Positions 61,901-64,000 of a stretch of DNA of 64,000 bases are shown piece after piece. The stretch is from Eubacteriales bacterium. GTDB lineage: Bacteria > Bacillota > Clostridia > Lachnospirales > Lachnospiraceae. The position numbers were made by a program, and so were the translations under genes. The DNA is taken from NCBI GenBank assembly GCA_030537195.1, contig JAUNOK010000013.1, positions 1-64,000 on the forward strand, written 5' to 3'. Every line of letters begins with the position of its first letter. The first letter of the stretch is position 1. The notes under the pieces are model-generated. The model was not told the DNA's origin, searched no databases, and saw nothing but the letters and a program-made list of their open reading frames with translations.

Positions 61901-62316
61901 CCACCAGCATGTCCTGATATTACAAGGTCATCTTTATCAGCATCAACACTTGCCGGTATGTCAATATAATAATATCTCTCAATCCATCTGGCATACAGAA
62001 CAACCACGCCTTCATACTGGTCATCCACAATTGAAGTTAATGGTTCACCTGTAAAATTCTCATTGTCATACCATCCGCCAAATTCATATCCCTGATTGAC
62101 AATATCATCCTTGCCCGGCAGTTCTGCAACTGGATATTCAGCAGGTGCTTCATACCCACTGACGTAATATCCTCCATTAAGCTGATAATCAATCTCCTTT
62201 ACCTGGGCACTCTCATCATAAGAAGACTGACCTTCAAACTCTTGTGCGTAGTACATCCCCGGTACTGACACAACAAGCATTGCAGAACATAAAAGTATAC
62301 TTAGAAATCTTTTCAT
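55978..62316 (-). CDS. Giant InlB-repeat surface protein (2112 aa)
   Basis: Signal peptide (MKRFLSILLCSAMLVVSVPG). Order: an InlB B-type repeat (about 41-111, ending in VLYARW), an IPA...AGTYTD beta-sandwich module (115-223), a second InlB repeat (226-305), an Ig-like region (313-425) and a mixed region to about 620. A coiled-coil-like stretch (630-700) follows, then a long beta-rich region with alternating strands (720-1060), and a region to 1200. Residues 1202-1961 hold eight InlB units (marked GYTFAGWYTD, GYEFVGWEP, GYAFVGWYTD, GYTFTGWNED, GYTFTGWDND, GYTFLGWSG, GYTFAGWSLK, GYTFLGWCVE), the first three each followed or preceded by a MucBP-like unit. A ~150-aa C-terminal domain ends VSVRFN. 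There is no LPXTG, GW or SLH motif, so the anchoring mode is unknown. AAAGGAGG precedes the ATG. Upstream, and divergent, is a LytTR/GHKL system. Confidence 0.9.
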   Translation of the reverse strand: MKRFLSILLCSAMLVVSVPGMYYAQEFEGQSSYDESAQVKEIDYQLNGGYYVSGYEAPAEYPVAELPGKDDIVNQGYEFGGWYDNENFTGEPLTSIVDDQYEGVVVLYARWIERYYYIDIPASVDADKDDLVISGHAGGLYEKDKVSVSVYSNNEWNLMNGDIRLGYELYNDDTKMSLVNNSVITELTATGRDNTRKYMTRLLEVPRYAGTYTDNLTFDITFETTRYNIKYETNGGTLYSGEKDDQNREIELKQSVYEAGTKLSDLPVPGKAGATFLGWCYDSACTNYVKRSDRLLSDVVLYASWVDEQELKTVSIDTYARSYDVDAKGFTITVTDKTGKLTKEDVKNNLTIKNVSDSSDEPSIDVVTGNVLDDGAYTFIIKCNGSWQEGCGYRLELSDDRLFFTGYDSTIREYDFTVYKPDVKNVNLGDDIKYISSGSLSNLFVNGERTDKISVTVMTVGSDGTVSQEATKTTGNFTYSDSSLFVGDKIAVYDGDVVPQMDGNVISDEDVSFFEITSVNGNEYSYRGMAAEEILFVPDVLPVNVADDKDNDPDNDSITVSQSKMTYGADSPYAGLGLDEDTTVDAGDYLALYESGDNQVQYAIITNVSADNADYIIAYRKVTWDEVQAAMDVYQTDNVKGESILQNQDVRSIEQSVEQQAVDSGFAQSVVDEVAQAVVRTDSYQELQDYLSQTMNADISIVSVDGLYTADSGNSEIAIYGSKKPTIKLDHVRAELSTGLKHFDNVSGLRLALDIGVEISFSNMKVIVSATFEQEVKININVSGKAIWKVWGIFPYIDDYRVAVSLDLYDYTGINFNVNVRTAEDDDAESSSKLDEAINGIAEELKSMMELGTTYISDNSDMSTRLEELGDAGENKEISVAKSLAERYSDMLDDEADWVDLYTKSLTESHVRVIGIIDIEFKIEFVVSANVNISMGMTYWYKNAKRYVYSIMVFDRKVTSDTIDLCEEQYEFSVYAIGTIGIRAGIRLSVSIGLISTKLASVGFTAEVGGYAQVWGYLYYQLKYTASQGRTSSSMGAIYMEIGMYMEVKFLAQALAGTFSYNPTLFEKQWPLYSVGVVENVCDFSYDQDSVKDVKMKRDVKTVRLPDTYFEMQYLDMKEGLDENDEYFRKIYDDSDRYYVITMTNPAFSYDPDTNIIAVDPGSEPQQDGEMIITWKNQKGSFNTRPITRKISLHWDNLRDGYYIAFQTNGGSVVDAIVAKYGRQITKPEDPVKQGYTFAGWYTDEALTKKYNVPDVMPNEDRIVYAKWEAADTTYNVVDYVEGTDGVYSVWSTRQETAKTDEKVSPKPDVRSGFATPAVLSQIVNADGSTTINYYYARNKYNIKFVSEGEIVSEGQYTYGTLMPTPNVYRPGYEFVGWEPAVTQTVPAKDTTYTAVWKESDDVVYTTKYYLEDANGGYELDKAKISKGTTGQTVTADREWYDNSLYHLSEELPSDVVTADGSLTFKVRYDRNTFNIEFNPMGGTVNRENITARWGAGVITPVPVRAGYAFVGWYTDKECIDEFDGVMPADNITLYAKWEAGKVNYTVEHLIEKLDGNGYELYDRNVYTADTDSEVTPEVKYMEGFTSPEVQTAIVNGEGTTVVRYFYRRNVHRMVLVLDNGQDDIVYDYMYGTKIDVINPERTGYTFTGWNEDIVSEMPDRDITYVATWSINQYTISFNTDGGNDIAPVTQDYNTKLDISEIPVKKGYTFTGWDNDIPEYMPAGNMVLTAQWSKDVYNITYNLDGGTADNPDTYEVDSPVITLERPKRTGYTFLGWSGTGIDGTQMNPVITTGSTGDREFTANWKENSYTIQFIPYGDGTTGSMEDMNLKYTDRVSISANKFKRTGYTFAGWSLKAGADKAYGDSEVISGLAAGDNERITLYPVWTANNYTVHFDTKNGDAIADRTFTYDKKYQLPTATRYGYTFLGWCVEDGGTVTYVPGASADNLIGEGTVTLYASWSLNRTFTYNHPYSYRVTDNSKEEPVKLHFFIDGASGTSTSGYTRTNSIFMDGISLNEIKKYCSTMTITISYNIKMVDDGYADVDTTYRKNSNKAWTGWREEDVDLKKNNNKTMTHTYTISLNDIDAVCYRFDAHGTGSDKYDLSNIRVSVRFN
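56434..58713 (-). repeat. C-terminal array of InlB/MucBP-like coding repeats
   Basis: Encodes residues about 1202-1961 of the giant protein: eight InlB B-type repeats and three MucBP-like units. The units are diverged at both protein and DNA level, so recent slippage or recombination is not suggested. Confidence 0.75.
61648..61974 (-). other. IPA...AGTYTD beta-sandwich module inside the giant gene
   Basis: Residues about 115-223 (YYIDIPASVDADKDDLVISG at the start, then YAGTYTDNLTFDITFE at the end). It matches in order and length the whole mature domain of the 149-aa secreted protein at 54941-55390 (VTIPAN, then YAGTYTDTLVFTIS). Shared domain between two proteins of one locus. Confidence 0.75.
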
Positions 62317-62380
62317 CTTAACGCCTCCTTTATGTTATAACCACATGTTCTAATATTCAGTTTTCCGTCTGCTATATGTT

Positions 62381-62404
62381 GTATTTATAATACATAAATT
62401 ATGT
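62381..62404. promoter_or_regulatory. Adjacent palindromes upstream of the giant gene
   Basis: GTATTTATAATAC (62381-62393) and ACATAAATTATGT (62392-62404), two 13-bp inverted repeats that share two bases. They lie 65-90 bp upstream of the giant gene's start codon and cover a possible -10 (TATTAT, minus). No clear -35 was seen. Confidence 0.4.
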
Positions 62405-62463
62405 GATTTTGTGGGGAGACCTGCGCGAATTACAAATATTTTGACATGAACGATTAGATTTAC

Positions 62464-62510
62464 ATATGGCAATTTGATTCAATGCCATATATAATTAATT
62501 AACAGTTATT
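62464..62510. promoter_or_regulatory. Operator-like dyad, -10 box and LytTR-like site upstream of the response regulator gene
   Basis: ATATGGCA-N11-TGCCATAT (62464-62490) overlaps the start of TATAAT at 62490-62495 on the plus strand. TTAACAGTTATT follows at 62499-62510; AACAGTTA is close to the half-site bound by LytTR/AgrA regulators. The next gene is a LytTR regulator, so autoregulation is plausible but not shown. A TTGACA at 62441-62446 has no good -10 at normal spacing. Confidence 0.45.
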
Positions 62511-62544
62511 TAATATATTATTTATTAATATGAGGGAGATTGAC

Positions 62545-63258
62545 ATGAAAATTGCTGTTTGCGATGACAACCATGATGAATTAACACGAATCAAAGAATT
62601 ATTGGATGAATATGCTTCATGCAACAATCAGAATTTTATTATAAAATGCTTTTCCAGCAGTGTTGAACTCGCTTCAACTGCTGAGTTCGAGAAATATGAC
62701 ATATACATTCTTGATATTATTATGCCTGTTATGGATGGTTTAAGTCTTGCAAGAGAAATCAGAACATTTGACAAATCATCACCTGTGATATTTCTTACCT
62801 CTTCACCTGAATTTGCGGTAGAAAGTTACACTGTCAAGGCATTTAACTATCTTTTAAAACCCGTTGATAAGATACATCTGTACAATACAGTTGATGATAT
62901 TATGGAAATATTTCATAACGAACAGTATGACACATTTATTATCAAGAATAATTCCGGCATTCATAAGATATATCTGTCAGACATTGTCTATGCCGAAGCA
63001 CTTAACAGAAAAGTTATACTGCATCTTAAGAATAACGAGCAGATTGTATCTACGGATGTATTCTCATCTGTGTGTGACACTTTAATTGCACATAAAGAAT
63101 TCACTCTGCCTCATCGTTCTTTTATAGTTAATATGAATTACATACGGACTATTGATACAGAAAAGATTCTGCTTAACAGTAATAAAACAATACCTGTTGC
63201 GCAGAGACGTGTGTCAGACATTAAAAAGCAATACCTTGAATTCCAGATGGAAGAATAA
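62545..63258 (+). CDS. LytTR-family response regulator (AgrA/VirR-like)
   Basis: 237 aa. Receiver domain: acidic pair D7 D8 (AVCDDNHDE), phosphoacceptor D57 (YDIYILDIIMPVMDG), conserved threonine/serine region (VIFLTSSPEFAVESYTVKAF) and K in LLKPVDK. The C-terminal LytTR DNA-binding domain has GIHKIYLSDIVYAEALNRKV, FTLPHRSFIVNMNYIRTI and TIPVAQRRVSDIKKQY. The ATG at 62545 is chosen over one five codons upstream because GGGAG lies eight bases before it. Divergent from the giant surface gene. Followed 31 bp later by its sensor kinase. Confidence 0.95.
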   Translation: MKIAVCDDNHDELTRIKELLDEYASCNNQNFIIKCFSSSVELASTAEFEKYDIYILDIIMPVMDGLSLAREIRTFDKSSPVIFLTSSPEFAVESYTVKAFNYLLKPVDKIHLYNTVDDIMEIFHNEQYDTFIIKNNSGIHKIYLSDIVYAEALNRKVILHLKNNEQIVSTDVFSSVCDTLIAHKEFTLPHRSFIVNMNYIRTIDTEKILLNSNKTIPVAQRRVSDIKKQYLEFQMEE

Positions 63259-63289
63259 TTAACACTTATTTTAGCAAAGGAGAATAGCC

Positions 63290-64000
63290 ATGAGTGCTGC
63301 TGCCTCAATATTAAGCCTTATAAACTATGGTTTTGTTCTGATATTCGGAATCATAGTATCATTTTATTTTGCAGGAATATGCTGGGAAGATAATAAGCGT
63401 CTGTTTGTAATTACAATTATAGCATTTGCCATATTTCAGGCTATATCATACATTCTTCTTGGCGAAGAAACTCTTTATAAATGTTACCCGGTATTCATAC
63501 ATATACCTCTGATTCTTGTAATCAGATATATATGCCATCAGAATATATACATATCATCAATAGCTGTTATGTCCGCATATCTTATGTGCACTCCGAGAAA
63601 ATGGTTTGGAACACTTGCTATGTATATATTCCCTCATGTCCCTATGATTTCAGATATCACAACTATAGCAGTCACTATTCCACTCCTGCTTATTGTTGTT
63701 AAATATATTTCGCCATACATAATCAGACTGAAAGAAGAATCCAGAACAATCATTTCCCTGTTTTTCCTTCTTCCTTTAACTTATTATGTTCTTGAATATG
63801 CTTTCACGGTGTATACAGACCTTCTCTATACAGGTAAGGCTGTAATAATTGAATTCATGGACAGCTTCATTGTAATATTGTATTTCACTTTATCAATAGT
63901 AACGCTTCATCTGTCTAATAAAAAGAACTCTGCCGAACGTGAAAATATTATTCTTTCGGCTGCTGCGGCGCAGGCTGAAAAAGAAGTTTCACAGCTTAAT
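63290..64000 (+). CDS. Polytopic sensor kinase, AgrC/GHKL type (partial, N-terminal part only)
   Basis: Starts at the ATG 63290-63292 behind AAAGGAG and runs open off the window end. 237 codons are visible: MSAAASILSLINYGFVLIFG at the start, then six hydrophobic segments, and a final amphipathic helix (SNKKNSAERENIILSAAAAQ) that should lead to the dimerisation and GHKL ATPase domains, which lie outside the window. The transmembrane N-terminus next to a LytTR gene is typical of peptide- or signal-sensing systems in Lachnospiraceae. The ligand is unknown. No peptide precursor or AgrB-like protease was seen in the window. Confidence 0.9.
   Translation, partial: MSAAASILSLINYGFVLIFGIIVSFYFAGICWEDNKRLFVITIIAFAIFQAISYILLGEETLYKCYPVFIHIPLILVIRYICHQNIYISSIAVMSAYLMCTPRKWFGTLAMYIFPHVPMISDITTIAVTIPLLLIVVKYISPYIIRLKEESRTIISLFFLLPLTYYVLEYAFTVYTDLLYTGKAVIIEFMDSFIVILYFTLSIVTLHLSNKKNSAERENIILSAAAAQAEKEVSQLN

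Noticed and set aside
55978..62316. Overlapping reverse or plus frames inside the giant gene, such as 56038-56277 or 57692-57913
   Set aside because: They are shadow frames without ribosome binding sites, with composition mirroring the real gene.

Overview
The window is an AT-rich stretch of a Gram-positive anaerobe, most probably a member of the Lachnospiraceae (Clostridia), with the Lachnospira / [Eubacterium] eligens group as a reasonable guess. Supporting points are the purine-rich AGGAGG ribosome binding sites, frequent GTG and TTG starts, an Rnf complex in the clostridial order C-D-G-E-A-B, electron-bifurcating NfnAB, a sodium-pumping decarboxylase cluster, spore genes (spoIVA, gerW/ytfJ with its DUF2953 partner), InlB-repeat surface proteins and a LytTR/GHKL two-component system. 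The genus is an inference; the class-level placement is firm. No rRNA, tRNA, CRISPR array, insertion sequence or prophage was seen.

Layout. 1-13 kb (minus strand): rpsU (cut by the window edge), alaS behind a 60-aa membrane protein, a membrane-anchored MutS-like ATPase, deoD and apt (purine salvage), spoIVA, a 76-aa protein, recG, fakA, an Asp23 protein and rpmB. 13-17.6 kb: a 46-aa membrane protein, gerW, a DUF2953 protein, two unrecognised proteins and lysA. 17.7-24 kb: a division and cell-wall operon zapA - U32 protease - ftsW/rodA - penicillin-binding protein - small leucine-rich-repeat protein. 24-29.8 kb: YfhO membrane protein - DUF815 ATPase - ruvA - ruvB. 29.8-35 kb: the complete Rnf complex. 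35-37 kb (plus): an RNase H-like protein and a YlmH/S4 protein. 37-42.5 kb: one long operon from a strong promoter containing a perfect 16-bp palindrome: a ThyX-fold-like protein, a MurR/RpiR regulator, a YhiN-type flavoprotein, cmk, ispH and an S1-domain protein, with ispH and S1 overlapping out of frame.

42.6-48 kb holds five genes combining a 12S-type CoA carboxyltransferase, a 5S-type oxaloacetate/pyruvate carboxyltransferase, a biotin carrier, an OadG-like lipoprotein and the OadB sodium pump: the parts of both a transcarboxylase and a sodium-pumping decarboxylase. 48-53.4 kb: thiN, a plus-strand membrane protein, NfnA/NfnB and a membrane-anchored TPR/chitobiase-C protein. 53.7-54.8 kb: a PfkB sugar kinase with strong codon bias, possibly 2-keto-3-deoxygluconate kinase. 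54.9-62.3 kb: a surface locus of a secreted 149-aa beta-sandwich protein, a membrane-anchored 163-aa protein and a 2112-aa InlB-repeat protein that carries a copy of the same beta-sandwich module. Divergent from it, and running off the window end, is a LytTR response regulator with a polytopic sensor kinase.

Functionally, the Rnf, Nfn and OadB genes suggest a metabolism that links ferredoxin, NAD(P)H, carboxyl transfer and an ion gradient. The surface locus with its divergent two-component system is the least explained and most novel-looking part.
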